Positions 10,336 to 22,900 of a DNA stretch of 64,000 bases are shown here, piece after piece. Location: positions 124,001 through 188,000 of the forward strand of contig CANXME010002559.1 of assembly GCA_948144175.1 (NCBI GenBank). The letters are read 5' to 3'. Below the pieces are notes generated by a model. The model ran no database searches, was not told the DNA's origin, and was given only the letters and a program-made list of their open reading frames with translations. How positions within the stretch are numbered: the first letter of the stretch is position 1; the number at the start of each line of letters is the position of its first letter. The position numbers and the translations under genes are program-made. This DNA is from Closterium sp. NIES-65 (Eukaryota > Streptophyta > Zygnematophyceae > Desmidiales > Closteriaceae).

Positions 10336-11161
10336 TGTCGAAATATGAAAGAATGAGGATTAACTGTTGGAGGGAGTTCGGTGGTGGGGCGGTTGTATGC
10401 CCCCAGCCCAGCGAGGGCACTTCGGTGCCTTCGATCCCTTTGACTAGGGATCGGTGGGGTTGCACCGATTGACTTCGGAAGACTCACAATTCGGTGCCAC
10501 GTGGCGGCACCACATTCCAACCTTCAAGTGCTAGGCGAACTCGGTGTGTTCGGTGTGAAATTCGGTGGCCGAATTTCACCCCTTCCGAAATGTTACACGC
10601 GGCGCATTCACGGCGCGAGTGTAGCGATGCGATGTTACATGTGCGGTTCGATGTAATGCATTTGCTATAAATCGACTTGCATTGTATGCATGTTCAGTAG
10701 TGAAACTCAGAGTTCTTTGTACAAGGTACATTCGAGCACAAATTCCAGAGAGCTCCTATCCTTCAATCTAAGAGCACTACCTAGCTCATAAACGGCGATA
10801 TCTCGCTCGATACTTAGGCGAACGAGGTGATCTACGGCTCGTTGGAAAGCTAGCAGAGTGCTCTACTGCTTAGAGCAATTCCCAGTTCCTGAAAAGTAGA
10901 GGAGATTCCTCTACAACATTAACGAGTAGTTTAAACTAGGGCCTAGGCTTAGTAGCCTAGGCCTAACTAGTATGTCGAGCGGGTTTTGCCTAGGATGAGA
11001 TTCGAGTGAGTTGAGAGAGAAGTTGGGAGAAATGAGGGTTTCACTATAGGTTTCGAAGTACATATAGCAAAGGAAACAAATAAAGAGGTGCACTACCTAC
11101 AAATTTAATAACTACACTACAGCTAGAACTACATGCAGTTATAATAAACATAATTCTGACA
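10336..11161 (-). repeat. 5' LTR of the minus-strand element, split by a solo LTR
   Basis: The LTR is present as 10336-10364 plus 10924-11161, together 267 bp. The interruption is the solo LTR 10365-10918 and one copy of its TTAAC target duplication. Confidence 0.9.
10365..10918. mobile_element. solo LTR (554 bp) nested in another LTR
   Basis: Begins TGTTGGAGGG and ends CTCTACAACA, so the ends are TGTTG...CAACA. It is flanked by TTAAC at 10360-10364 and 10919-10923. There is no internal domain or primer site, so it is a solo LTR left by LTR-LTR recombination. GCTATAAATC near 10672 could be a TATA box. It shows no similarity to the other LTRs in the window. Confidence 0.88.
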
Positions 11162-11625
11162 TCTCTGGCTAAAGTACTGTATTGGTTTCCATTACTCTCG
11201 GTTCACTCGTATGCTTCACCCTTGCTCTCCGCCCGGTCGTTATCAATGGGCTTCTATGCTGATCCCCTTTTGCTGCTTACGCTACTCTTCTCGCCCACCA
11301 CCAAACAGGACCTCTGATCGGCCAGCAGCCTGCTCCTGCAACCTTCAAGAAAGACCCCGGGCTCCTCCTGATCGAGGTGGATCTGGACGTGGAAGTTTGG
11401 ACGTGCTCCATGTGCGAGTTCGAGTGTGGCTTGGCGTTGGACAGCGCCATGTACCACCTCAACTCGGAACTTCACCGCAAGCGTCTACAGGAATCCGCGC
11501 ACCTGCCTGCGGTCAAGGACAAATATGGTGCCTGGAGAGTCACCACTCTCCTGCAGCACCCGCGCATCTCTGCTTTCCGGCAGAAGGTGCAGCTTCTCAG
11601 GGCCGGGCTCTTGCTTGTGCTATGA
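11162..11625 (+). pseudogene. decayed ORF segment with a U1-type C2H2 zinc finger
   Basis: This is the host sequence to the right of the nested element. One frame (about 11260-11625) reads AYATLLAHHQTGPLIGQQ, then a zinc-finger-like CSMCEFECGLALDSAMYH-LNSELH pattern at about 11405-11470 (C-x2-C-x13-H-x5-H), close to U1/matrin fingers, then KRLQESAHLPAVKDKYG. It probably belongs to the same decayed ORF as 8376-9278, but a frame change is needed to join them, so the connection is not proven. Confidence 0.4.
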
Positions 11626-12288
11626 TAATCTCCCAGCTATTGCAGATGCTGCATAGCATACTCTCTTGCTGTGTCTTCCCGATGTACCCCTTGCAAAAGA
11701 GTCATTCTGCACTGGAGAGGCCTCCTATATATATATATATTTTCGCGAACCTCTAAAGGAAAAGTCGGGCTGGGGTTCAGGGATGAGAAAGGGAAGGCGG
11801 GAAAAGATCCTGCGGGCAAAGCGGTTGCCTACGTGCCAAGCGGTTTTGTTACAGACCTGAGATCGTTCGCGAGGAATGAGAAGATGGACGTTTTTTTCGC
11901 GACGGTTCTCCCCACCTGTATCACCGCTTTCGTATTTCATGGTAACCAGTTCTGATGAAACAAACCATGAGTTCGTCGTGCAGAACGTCGGGAGCAACAC
12001 GCTCTTCAGGTTTCTTTTGGAAAATCTCGAGACAACCTCCACGATTGGGTTTGGCTCACCCATGCCATACATACCTCCCCATGAGCGAGCAGAGCACAGA
12101 AGTCAATGTTCAGCTCCAAGCACAGAGCGGGTGATTATCTAAAAAATACACACACACAGTTACCGCGAACTTGCAATTGCGCGCTCTTGTTACTGTTGTA
12201 TGCATCGTAATGAAGCGCTTTTTAGCGTCCGAAGCTGGAGTAGCCATGGTGATTGCATTGATGCTATGTTTTCAATCTGTCACTCTTG
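11626..12288. other. intergenic; possible upstream exons of the next gene
   Basis: Contains an (AT)n run at 11727-11741 and two open stretches, 11876-12142 (FVVQNVGSNTLFRFLLENLE) and 12211-12488 (a hydrophobic VAMVIALMLCFQSVTLDVV segment resembling a signal anchor). Either could be a 5' exon of the gene at 12289, but I could not find a splice that joins them in frame. Confidence 0.35.
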
Positions 12289-13496
12289 ATGTCGTCGCTA
12301 CCAGCAGTGCCGAGCCGCAAAGGCAGGGACCGCCCTTCTTATTGTTCGGGTACGGTATTCCCGCCATCCCTTCCAGCTGGGAGTGCCGCAACGGGTATTA
12401 TAACCGCATGCATTCGTTGCAGAAATGTCACTTTGGGCACAACCTTCCTCACACAACCCCAATCTGTCCATCTTCGAGTCGACATTGAAGGCCAGGTTCG
12501 AATTTTGGTCGTTCACGAGCAATAAGTTTTTTAATGTGATAACTTATCGGTTTTCTTGTTTCAGAGATGGAGCTGGTCGTTAGAAATCAACAAGACGAGC
12601 TCGTACGCCTTCAAGTACGGCGGTTCCCAGTCTCCGTCAAAACGAGGCACATTGACAGTTCGAATTCCACATGGAAGTCAATTAACTCACGTCATCAGAC
12701 ATCCCTTTCCAGGTATGCTCGTCTCTCCCTGCACTCATAATTGTGACAACGGGTGTACCCTCTGAAAGTTATTTTCCATTTCCAGTCATGGGCGTCCAAC
12801 GTTTGGACATTGACGAAAGTGATATTGACCCCGAGGAAGAAAGGCCTCTGTCAACGATCTGTAAGTCCCTTTGTTTCTGTTCTTGCAAGACGACTTGTAC
12901 TAACTAATGCATGCAGCGTTACCAGAGACTAGCGAGCTTGTGCTTCTGTTTGATGGTCCTGCTTCTCTACCGATTTGCGCTGGAGAAGAGCTTACGGAAA
13001 GCTATTGGCCCATGAGTACAGTCCATGGTATGTGCACGAGCAGGAATTTGTTGATTTAACGAATCAGTTAGCTAATGTTCTCAACCAATAATTTCCATCA
13101 GGTGCCCAATGTTCAGTGCAATCCATCGTTTCCAGCCTAAAGCTCATTGATGATTTGACCTGCGAATGGAGAGAAGATTCTGAAAATTTCCCTTCACTTT
13201 TTAGAATTGCCGGAGGCTTTCTGATGTGCGGCTACATGTTATTCGGACTCACCTACATGGGAGTTGCTCAGACTGTTCAGTCGAAGGCCCATGCACCATG
13301 CAGTTCTGACGCTGACATAAAATGGAAAACTGGCGCTATCCAGGCATGGCAGGATGCTCAAGGGAGGTTATTGGAGGCTGAGATGTCGCAGCCTGCTTGC
13401 TTCTACTACCTGTGCACCCCACTGAGTAACTGCACGATTGAGCTCAAGGGTTTGTGGAACCGGGATCTCAATGGCCGACTCGTGCGGCCGCCCTAG
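12289..13496 (+). CDS. unrecognised multi-exon protein, possibly membrane-associated
   Basis: I do not recognise the family. Proposed exons: 12289-12495 (donor could instead be after 12507), 12565-12712, 12786-12860, 12917-13027, 13102-13496, stop TAG. All junctions are GT..AG and the reading phase is kept throughout, giving 311 codons plus stop. Exon text includes NVTLGTTFLTQPQSVHLRVD, RWSWSLEINKTSSYAFKYGG, the acidic RLDIDESDIDPEEERPL and, in the last exon, a hydrophobic segment FLMCGYMLFGLTYMGVAQTV that could cross a membrane, then Cys-containing CFYYLCTPLSNC. The true start is uncertain: a signal-anchor-like frame begins at 12211 but is in another frame. The gene converges with beta'-COP, whose stop is at 13942. 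Confidence 0.6.
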
Positions 13497-13941
13497 TGCA
13501 ACGGGATGAATTGTTGTGTGTGTTACTCTGTCGGAAGTGTATCTCCATGCAGTATCGACCTGTTTGTTACAATGGTTGGAAGCTCACTGAATGACACTAG
13601 TGCCCCATGACAACTTGATGTTGGAAGGGTGTACCCCTCATCACCAGATTGTTCGGTAGTTCTTATTCTCCTTGCCTAGTTCAGCAAATACCATCCCAGA
13701 ACAGTAGTCTCATATCATTTCAGTCCCATTCCAAGCCTTGATTCTTTCCCACCTGTATCAAATATCTAGGGTTACATGCTCCCCACAAGCAGAGGTTTGT
13801 GTGGTATTGCTTAGAGTGGTACCATGTTCTCCACTCCACCACCCTTGCTAGATACAAACCCCAATTGCTGGTCCAGTCATTCCTGCTACCGGTACATTCC
13901 AGTCATCTGCCCAGTACGCATTTGTGACATAATCAGATTTT
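13497..13941. other. short intergenic region between convergent genes
   Basis: Holds the 3' ends of the gene at 12289-13496 and of the minus-strand beta'-COP gene. No other feature was seen. Confidence 0.6.
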
Positions 13942-16900
13942 TTACGGGTCTTCTTCGCCCCAGTCATCGTCAATATCATCCGCATCTCCAGCTCCTGGCT
14001 CACCAGTTGCCTCCACATCACCAAAATCCTCCTGAAACACCCAGCCAAAGAGGGCACACAGAAATAAGGGATTTTGAGTTGGATGATACTAACTAGGGAG
14101 GAAAGGAGTTGTAACCTAAATCTACCACATCAGGGGATCTAGGCACTACTTCCTTGTGTTCTCACCTCAGCAGCTGCTTCGGCAGACTCCTCTGCAGCCT
14201 CTTCGACTGCCTCTCCCTCTGCCTCTACCTCAGCTTCTACCTCCTCTGCCTCAACCTCCCCCTCCACCTCAGCCTCCTCTGCCGCTGCTCTAAGCTCATC
14301 CACCGGGTCCGAGTTGACCGTATCCTTCAGCTCCGGGTACCGCAGTGCTGGCTCCTCCGCCTCTCTGCAGGCACAAGTGGGACAAAAATACAAATTTATT
14401 CAAGCTCAGCTCATGCACTTTGTCTGGATACAGATATAACTAGGCATGGGAAAAGTGCTTTACAACCATAATTCAGCAAATAATGACATGTGAGAGGTGA
14501 TGGGCAGGAGGAAATACAGGACAATGACCAGTAGAGCAACAAGCAGGTGATAATGAAAGAAACAGGGACAGGGTTGAAAAGAAGCAGAGGAAAGACAAGA
14601 GAGCGCGCTCTGGTGCTGCTCCACGGCCGCCAGGCATAGTGCCCAGTTTCTAATATATATATATATATATCAAAAACCAAATATCGCCTTACACCTCACC
14701 TGCCCGACCGGAGTTGCTCCTCTGCTTGAAGCGCGAGAGCCCAGTTGGGGAAGAGGTTGGGGTACTCTGCCGGGTCGGCCAGTGACTCTGCTGCCTTGGC
14801 GTTGATCTGCAGTGACGGTGGGGATGCACGGAAGGGCGGGGCACACAGTGAGAGGGCAGCGCATGTGAGCAAGTCGGCCCTGTAATGCTGCACACACACC
14901 GGCTGCTAACGATTGCACGTACAGCCCTGTGTGCTGCACCTTCTTCCCACAACGTACCTTTTTCAGGTCTGCCCGCCACAGCTCAACCACTTCAGGCATC
15001 TTGCACACACTGCCTGCTGGCTATTGCAAGTGCTGCCTTGTGTTGCTGCGCTGTACTTTCTCCCCCAAAACTTACCTTCTTCAGGTCTGCCCGCCACAGC
15101 TCCACCACTTCAGACACCTTCGATGGCACGTAGGTACGTGCGAGGAAAGCTGCCTCAGGGATTCGCCCACTGGGATGGTGAAGGCAGGAGGAGGGGCGAC
15201 GGATACATGGTGAGAGAGGGGCAGAGGGTGGTGGGAGAGGGAGGAAAAGGAAGATGGCAAGAGGTCAGACATTGCATCGAGAGGATAAATAGATCGGAAT
15301 GTAATGTGGAATGTGGTAGAAGAGGTGGGGGCGAAAAAAAGAAAGCTCAAAATTGAGAAAAACATGTGACCACATGCTTTTTTCTGTTACCCCCCACATG
15401 TACATTTCTGACCACATGATTCTCCATATAAAAGCATTCATACCTCTGGCACAACAGTCCAATGCACTCCTCCGTCTGCTGCAGCAGGAACAGACAAAGG
15501 AACGCCACGTTGAACTTGCCACCCGCCCGGGCCTTCTCCGCCAGCTGGCGGATGCCGTCCCGGTTGCCCTGCGCCGTGTACAGCAGCAGCAGCCCACTCA
15601 TGTCAGACGCGGCTCCGAGACATCTTTCGGCCAGCTCGATCTGGAGAAGGCAGGGAGAGAGAGAAAGGGAAGAGGGGAGAAACGGAAAGGCAGGAGAAAT
15701 GGAAGTGAGGGGGGATTTCTGGTCAGGGTTCAGGTTCCTTATCAGCTGCGGATGCCCTCCCCTCCCCGTTGCCCTGCGCCGTGTACAGCAGCAGCTCATT
15801 CATGTCCGACACAGCCCCCAGACATCTCTCTGCCAGCTCAATCTGAAGAGGGCACGGAGAGAGATGGAAGGCGAAAAGGGAGGTTAAAAAACGGAAGATG
15901 AGAGAAGGAGAGAGAAGGAGAGGTAAGGAAGGGGAGGTGCGAGAAAGGAAGGTGTGAGAGAGCAACATCAGCCACCTGCTTTCACGTGCTCCCACTCTCC
16001 CCCTCACCCCACTATTCAACCCACCTCATTCTCTCTCCCATCATACTCTCTGCCACACCCATCACTCGCTGTCCCCTTTCACACTGGAATGCTACGGTAA
16101 TGCTGCTGGGCTGCCAATGGGCTGCTATTGGGCGTTGAATGCATGAGGATATCACTCACATTGCCGGCTGACAGAGCGAGGTCGCCAAGTTGCTTCCACT
16201 TGTTCTCACTCTCTGCTGTCTCGGCTATTTCCTGCACACACCATAAGGGTAGAGAGGAGAGGGGGTAACGGGGCGGAACAGGGAGGCAGAGCATGGGGGG
16301 TTTGGGAGGGAAGTTGGAGGGAGGGAGGGTTTGGGGGCGAATAAGTGTCTACGAGGGCATTTGCTTCCACAGTACACTTGCTCTTGCTCCCTGCTAACTT
16401 AGCTTTCGAAATTTCTCAAAATTCACTTGCTCTTGCTCTTGGCTAGCTTTGCTATCTCGAGCATGCAGACGAGACACCAAAAACGTGAGTGAGCCTCGGA
16501 CAAGGAATGCGCCACCAATGAGGCAAGGCAGCACAAACAAGTGAAGTGTAACGCAGAGGACAGGCCATGCAATGAGAAGCAATATCATGGAAATAGACAG
16601 TACCACAGCAGCAAGAAACGGAAAACTGGGGGGCGGGAAAGTGGGGAGAGGAGAGGGAAAGGAGGGGGGAGGACGGGGTGGGTGGGGGGGGGAAGGGGGG
16701 GGGGTGTGGGGGGTTTGAGAGGTGGCGGGTGTGGGGTTGTGCTGTGGGGGGGGGTGGGAGGACGATGTACACACCTTGGCGATCTCAAGGTGGCCCAGCT
16801 GCACGGCCAGGTCGAACTTGTAGTCAGGGTCCGTGGCCACTCGCAGCGCATCCTCCATGAGCCCCCGGGACTCCAGGAACTTGGCCACACTGTAAGGCAA

Positions 16901-19900
16901 GAGGCGCGGGGGAGGGAGGGAGGAGGGGGATTGTGAATTGAGGCGCACTCAGCAGTCAAGGGGGTGTGGGGGGGGGGGAGGGGGGGGGGGGAGTGGTGTG
17001 AAGGGGGTGGGTAAGAATGAGAGTTCTCCATTAGAAAGCCCTCCAAGAGAGAGGGGCGGGGACTTTTTAGAAAGCATGCAAAGCTGAGGCGAGGAAAGAA
17101 AAATCACACTTACACCCAGAAAAGGAGAGAAATTCAGTGAGAAAAAGGGAGAGCCAAAACGAAGGCCTAGTTGTTCGACCGAGAAGTAAGCGAGTGAGAG
17201 AGAGTACGGGAGTGAGTGAGAAAGAAGCACTGACTTGTTGAGCTGGTCCGTGGGGATGGAGGGCAGAACGGCCTCTGCACCCTCCATGTCTCCTCGCAGC
17301 ACGAGCGTCTTGTACTCGATGAGACTCAGCAGCAGCGTGTAGCTCACCACACTGGCGTGGGAATGCAGAGAGGGGCGTGGAACGGGCCATGGAAAAGAGG
17401 GGCCAGAAGGTTGGGCCATGCATTAGTTCGACAAGAAGAAACATTAGCCCAGATTCAAGCTTGCAAGCAATCTTTCTCCATGATCTACACTTGGTTACAA
17501 GCATGCTTCTAACGAATCCGTTAAGACTGCAGCTTACTTGAACTCCTTGTCGATGACGATGAGATACACTCAGCTCTGGCTGGTTATTGAGACGTCTTGG
17601 GTGTCAACGAATCACAAGCAAGCACGGGCAGGGCAGGGCTTACTTGAACTCCTTGTCGATGAGATACACTCGGCTCTGGGCGGCAAGGTACCCCAGCAGG
17701 TACATGGGGCGGTCGAGATGGTACATGGTGGTCACCTGGTGGTGGCATTTGGGGGAGGGGTGGGGTGGGAAGGAGAGGGTAACGGGTGGGAGGTTAAAGG
17801 GGGAAGCAGGGAGTGGGGAGGGGAGGATGGGGTGGGAATAGTTTGTGGGGATTTGAATTCTGTAGGGATGATAACGAAGACTTCAAAAAAGAGAATGATT
17901 CATTCAATATGTTTCAAACCAGGTATGCCAGCAGGAGCATGGGTCGATCGGGTACAAGAAGTGACTCAAGCTGGTACATGCTGACCGATTAATGATGGTG
18001 TGAGTGGGAAGGAGGAAAACGGAGGCATCATCTAGAGTTGTTGTACATGATGCAATCGCCCACCCAACACCCAGCACCTAGCACCCTGTGTGCACTTTTG
18101 ATGTCTCTGTCCGTCCCCCTGGCCTTTCTTCCTTTACTTCCCTCCTAGCTTATGCATCCACACCCACAAATCTGTCCCTCAAACGCACCTCGCCTCCCAC
18201 GCAGTAGTTGAGGCGCCACGCTGAGTTGTTGTAAATGAAGCAGTCGCCCACCCAGCACCCCGTGCGCACTCGCTCCGACACCTCGTGCAGCAGCTCAAAT
18301 GCATCCTCTGCGCCCTCATCCCCGACTGCCTCGCTCTCTAGGTAGGCTGCCACTGCATCCCTCTGTTGGAACAGTGAATGCAAGGAGGAGAGAGGGATTA
18401 ACACCTCGTGTAGCAGCTCAAACGCATCCCCTGCGCCCTCATCCCCAGCTGCCTCGCTTTCAAGATAGGCCGCCACTAAGTCTCGGTGTTATGTGCAAGG
18501 GAAGGGACGGTTGAGAGAGAGGTTAACACCTCACGCAGCAGCTTAAGCGCATCCTTTGCTCCCTCGTCCCTAACCACCTCAACCCTTGGTTAGGCTGCCA
18601 CTGCGGGACTCTGTTCAAGCAATGCATATAAAATGGTTGAGGGAAGGGACGGTAAAGAGTGAGGTTAACACCTCGTGCAGCAGCTCAAACGCCTCCGTGG
18701 TCATCACCAACCGCATCGCGATTCCTCTGTTAGACGATTCGAGGGTCGAGCAAACAAGTTAACATCCCGTACAACAACTCGTTGAAACAGAATCTGAACA
18801 TACACTGAAACAAACTCCCGACTTACATTGAACCTGAGGATGTAGAAGGAGCCCTCGCTTGCAATAGCCAGCAAATCGCCACTGTCTGACCAGTAGATGC
18901 TCTGCACAGGCATGGCACAGGCGGATGATGAACAGAATAGAGCACAAGCAGTAGCACAGGCATTAGCACAAGAACAAATGCAGATGGTGACAGGGAAAGA
19001 GACATTACAATATGACATCGCATAGATGTGCCGTACCCATGCAAGCCAAGAATCTGATGTGCACAGTAACCTGCACGAGGGAACTAGCTAGCTCATGGAC
19101 ATACCTTGACAGCAACGTCGATGCGGCGAACCACGCGGCACTCGGCCCAGTCGTAGAAGCACACAAACTCGTTCGACCGCACTCCCAGCAGGGAGCCCCC
19201 GTGAATGCCCTCCGCTGAAAACGTAGGCCGGATGCTCTTGCGCTCCTGCATGGTTGAGAAGGAAGAGTTGGGAGGAGGAAGAGGGGAGAGAGAGGGGGGA
19301 GAGAGGGGGGAGGGTGGGGAGTGAGGCGGAGGGGCGTCTTCTCCAAACTTGGCTCAACTCAACCCACCTTGCTCTTGCTCGATATGACACACAACACAAG
19401 GCCATTCACGCATACCACAAAGATCTTGTTGAAGATCTTTATCTTGGAGGTGGTCTGGTCTCCTTCACAGCGTACTCGCACTCTGACAATCACACCAGCT
19501 CCAGGGATCCAACAAGCCCCTATCGCAGCTTACATCAACGCAAATTTCTCTTGCGCCGTAAAACAGACATCACAATGCCTCCCATTGCCACGTACCACAA
19601 AGTTCTTGTTGAAGATCTTGATCTTGGAGGTGGTTTCCTTCACAGCGTATTCGCCCTCAGACGACCACACCAGCTCCAGCGCCGACCCAAAAGAGCGGTT
19701 GCGCCACGCCAGGGCGGTGTAGATGATGTACTCCCCGTCACCGCACACCACCACAAACCGCCCATTGGGGTTGTGTTGGAGGCTCTGTTGGAGAGGGGCA
19801 GGGGGGAGACAGGCAGGTGTTCATGAGGGCGATGGTTGTGGCACGCCAGGGCGGTGTAGATGATGTGATGTGATGTACTCCCCGTCACCGCACACCACCA

Positions 19901-22900
19901 AAAACCGCCCATTGGGGTTGTGTTAGAGGCTCTGTTGAGGGATCGGAAAGGTGAGTGAGACGGCTCAGGCATAACAATACAGCCGCGTTGCAATTAAGTG
20001 ATGTTGCTACAATGTGTCATTACAATGCTAAGTGTTAAGTATGGATACCTGAGGGTAAAGGTCGCAGCTGCCCAGCTCCTTGACTGCAAGTGGAAGCCTC
20101 TCGCCGTCCGACACCTAAATAATACAACCATGCAGAGAGAAGCATGCAGAGAGAGGGAGCAGGCGAGCAGGCAGAGAGGGAGAGCATGCGAGCGTGCATA
20201 TGAGGCAAGCAGGCGAGCACACAGTCAACAGGAGGAGATCACAGCAAGGAAGGATGAATGAGATGAGACTGCACAGAGGATTAAGGAATGCGTTTAAAGG
20301 ATCTGTTGGTGCACAGCTTACACAACAAGATATCAACCAAGTGTGTGCTCAGTCAAAAAAACGTAGCAGTCTGCTTACCTCGAAGTCTGCAGGCACGGAT
20401 TTGACATTGACGGTCTGGATTTCATTGTGCTTGGCCCAGATGATCTTGCCACTGCTGTCCATGCTGGCCACTGGCTCGTCCCGTCCAATCTTGATCATGA
20501 TCGTTCCCTCATCGTAACCGATAGCAATGCTGCATCATACCAGAGAGGGAGGGGGGGACGAGGGGAAAAGGGAAGAGAGGGGCGGGGGGGTGGGGGGGTT
20601 GGGGGGAATGGTAGAGGAGGGAGGGGGAACGGGGGTTGGCGTGAGGGAAGAGGCAAATGGTAAGATCACAGCTGGGGGTTGTGGCCCATGCTGGCTAGCA
20701 ACTGAGGTGACTTTTGAGTTGACTCAAAAGTCGATAAGATTACAGCTGGAGGCTGGCTCACCCCAGCCCTTCTCAATCAAGATCGTTCCCTCGTCATATC
20801 CCGTTACAGTGCAGCATGCGTTTGGATGTGGGTGAAGCTAGGCATGAGACAAAAGAGACGACAGGGTAAAGGAACACGCAAAGGAGAAGCAGATTAACAG
20901 AGAAAAAGAGTGAGGGGCAGGTGAAGTGGAAAGTGGGGGGCAGGTGGGGGAGAGGGGAAGGGTGGGGGGGGTGGGAAGGGGGGGATGTCAAGTGGTAGAA
21001 AGCTGAACCAGAAGATTCCATACCCGCTACAAGCATAACCCGTTACAGTCATCTTGGAAAATCACAATGCATAAGAGCTCACCTGTTGGACCCCTTCATG
21101 TACGCAATGGCCCACACCCGCTCCAGGCCATAGTTGAGAGTGTTCTCCAGTCTGGCGAGCAAGGGAGGGAAAGAGAAAGGAGGGGCAGGAGCATGAGGAA
21201 CATCAGAGGCGCCTCAAAAGTCTCTCCGAGCCATAGTTGAGGGCGTTCACCACCAGTCTGGCGAGAGAGGGGGGGGGCGAGGGACTTTGATGCGCTTCCA
21301 AAGGCGTCTCTCTCCGGGAAGACCGAAAAATGGAAAATGGGAAATGAGAGAAATGGCCACAAGCCATTTCCTGTGGCCACAAGCTCACCTGTGCACGGCT
21401 GGGCAGAACCTGTTCGTGCTGGCGAGGAGCCTTCAGAGCTCACCTGTACGTGGTGGAGTGCCAGATGCGCACAGTGCCATCCTCAGACCCTGTGACGATG
21501 ATGGGGAGCTCTGGGTGGAAGCAGACGGCGGACACGTTGTGCGTGTGGCCCTCCAGCGTCTGCACGCAGCTCTTGGTCTGGTAGTCCCACACCTGCGGCA
21601 GCACGGAGGGAGAGAGGCAGATAAACGATGAGTGCTTTGGTGTATCAGCAGGGCTATCAAGCAAAAAGGCACGTAACCTGACGAGCTGATCGAGGTGGGG
21701 GCGATCACCTCCAGTGAAGCAATCCAGGCTCTAAGGAGGAGCACCGCGCTACCGGCGACAGGGAGGAGCGCCTTGGTGCATTCAAAGTACTATCAGCAAA
21801 GGAGGCAGGGGCACGTACCTTGACGAGCTGGTCATCGGAGCCTGAAATGAGGTAGGGGCGATCTCCGCCGGTGAAGTAGTCCAGGCAGTTGACACCCTTC
21901 AGGTGCCCCTCCAGCGTGAAATTAGGGTCTGGAGATCCCAGGCTCCAAATCTGAAAACACGTAGATGGATGGACGGGTGCAAGGAGAGGAGAGTGCAACG
22001 CAAAGGCACCAACAATGGGCACAACAGACAAGACAACAAGGCATTGCAAAAACGAGCACAACAAGTCAACACACGTGATACAGGAACTCAAGTTGCACCA
22101 CGTTTGTGAATTGTACATGACTGAACGGACACACATCCAGCTCACCTTGATGGTGCGATCTAGTGATGCACTGGCGAAGGTGTTGGTATCCTTGGGGTTG
22201 AAGACCACCTGACAGCAAAGTAGCACAGGCAGTAGAGCGGCAGGAAACGAAGACATGCACGAGATACACAAAAGGGTCAGGAAGAAGGAAGAAGGTTTAG
22301 CCGGGTGAGAGGCACGACAAGCTCTGACGAGACGAACAGTGACAGAGGGGAATTTTCACCACAAATCCGTGAGGGCGCAGCCTCGACACAGATCTGCGCG
22401 CATGCCCACCCCTCCCCCCAGTCCCCTCCCCTCCCACAACTTGATGAGCATGTCGTCGGACAAGAAGGGTGTGCTACGTGGCACCTCCCAAAGCAGGACC
22501 CACACAGGCCTCCAGCCTTCGCACTGTGGTATGGTATGAGGCACCTCGCAAAACAGGACACACCGAGACTCCCTCAGGACCCAGCCCTCACACAGTGCTA
22601 CAAGGCACCTCCCAGCGCGCACCTGCATGACGTAGTGCGAGTGCCCCTCGAAGATCTGTGTGCACGCCCACCCCTTCTCCCAGTCCCACAGCTTGATGAG
22701 CATGTCGTCCGACGAGGAGATGACGAGCGGCAGCGATGGGTGCGCAGCGACGCAGCGGATGTAGTCCGTGTGGGCCTCGAACGTCTTGACCTTGTCCATG
22801 GTGTTGTAGTTGTACACACGGATGAACATGTCGTCCGCGCCCGTCACGATCCATTGCTTCCGAGGGATGAACTTGGCCGACCGCACTGGCGGGCGGGGAG

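Larger units (their letters stand above)
9279..11161 (-). mobile_element. non-coding LTR retroelement (TRIM/LARD type), minus strand
   Basis: Two 267-bp LTRs (9279-9545, and 10336-10364 joined to 10924-11161) bound an internal region of 790 bp. TCTCT target duplications lie at 9274-9278 and 11162-11166. Orientation is minus: next to the right LTR, 10324-10335 read in reverse complement gives TGCTATCAGAGC, a one-base variant of the initiator-Met primer site. Next to the left LTR, reverse-complement ACGGGGGGA is the polypurine tract. The internal region has no retroviral domain, so the element needed proteins from elsewhere. I see four differences between the LTRs, all transitions. Confidence 0.92.

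Noticed and set aside
9678-10520. 280-codon minus-strand frame inside the non-coding LTR element
   Set aside because: It crosses tandem repeats, the LTR boundary and the nested solo LTR, so it cannot be one original gene.
15353-15901. Plus-strand 182-codon frame
   Set aside because: Antisense of beta'-COP exon 21 and its truncated copy.
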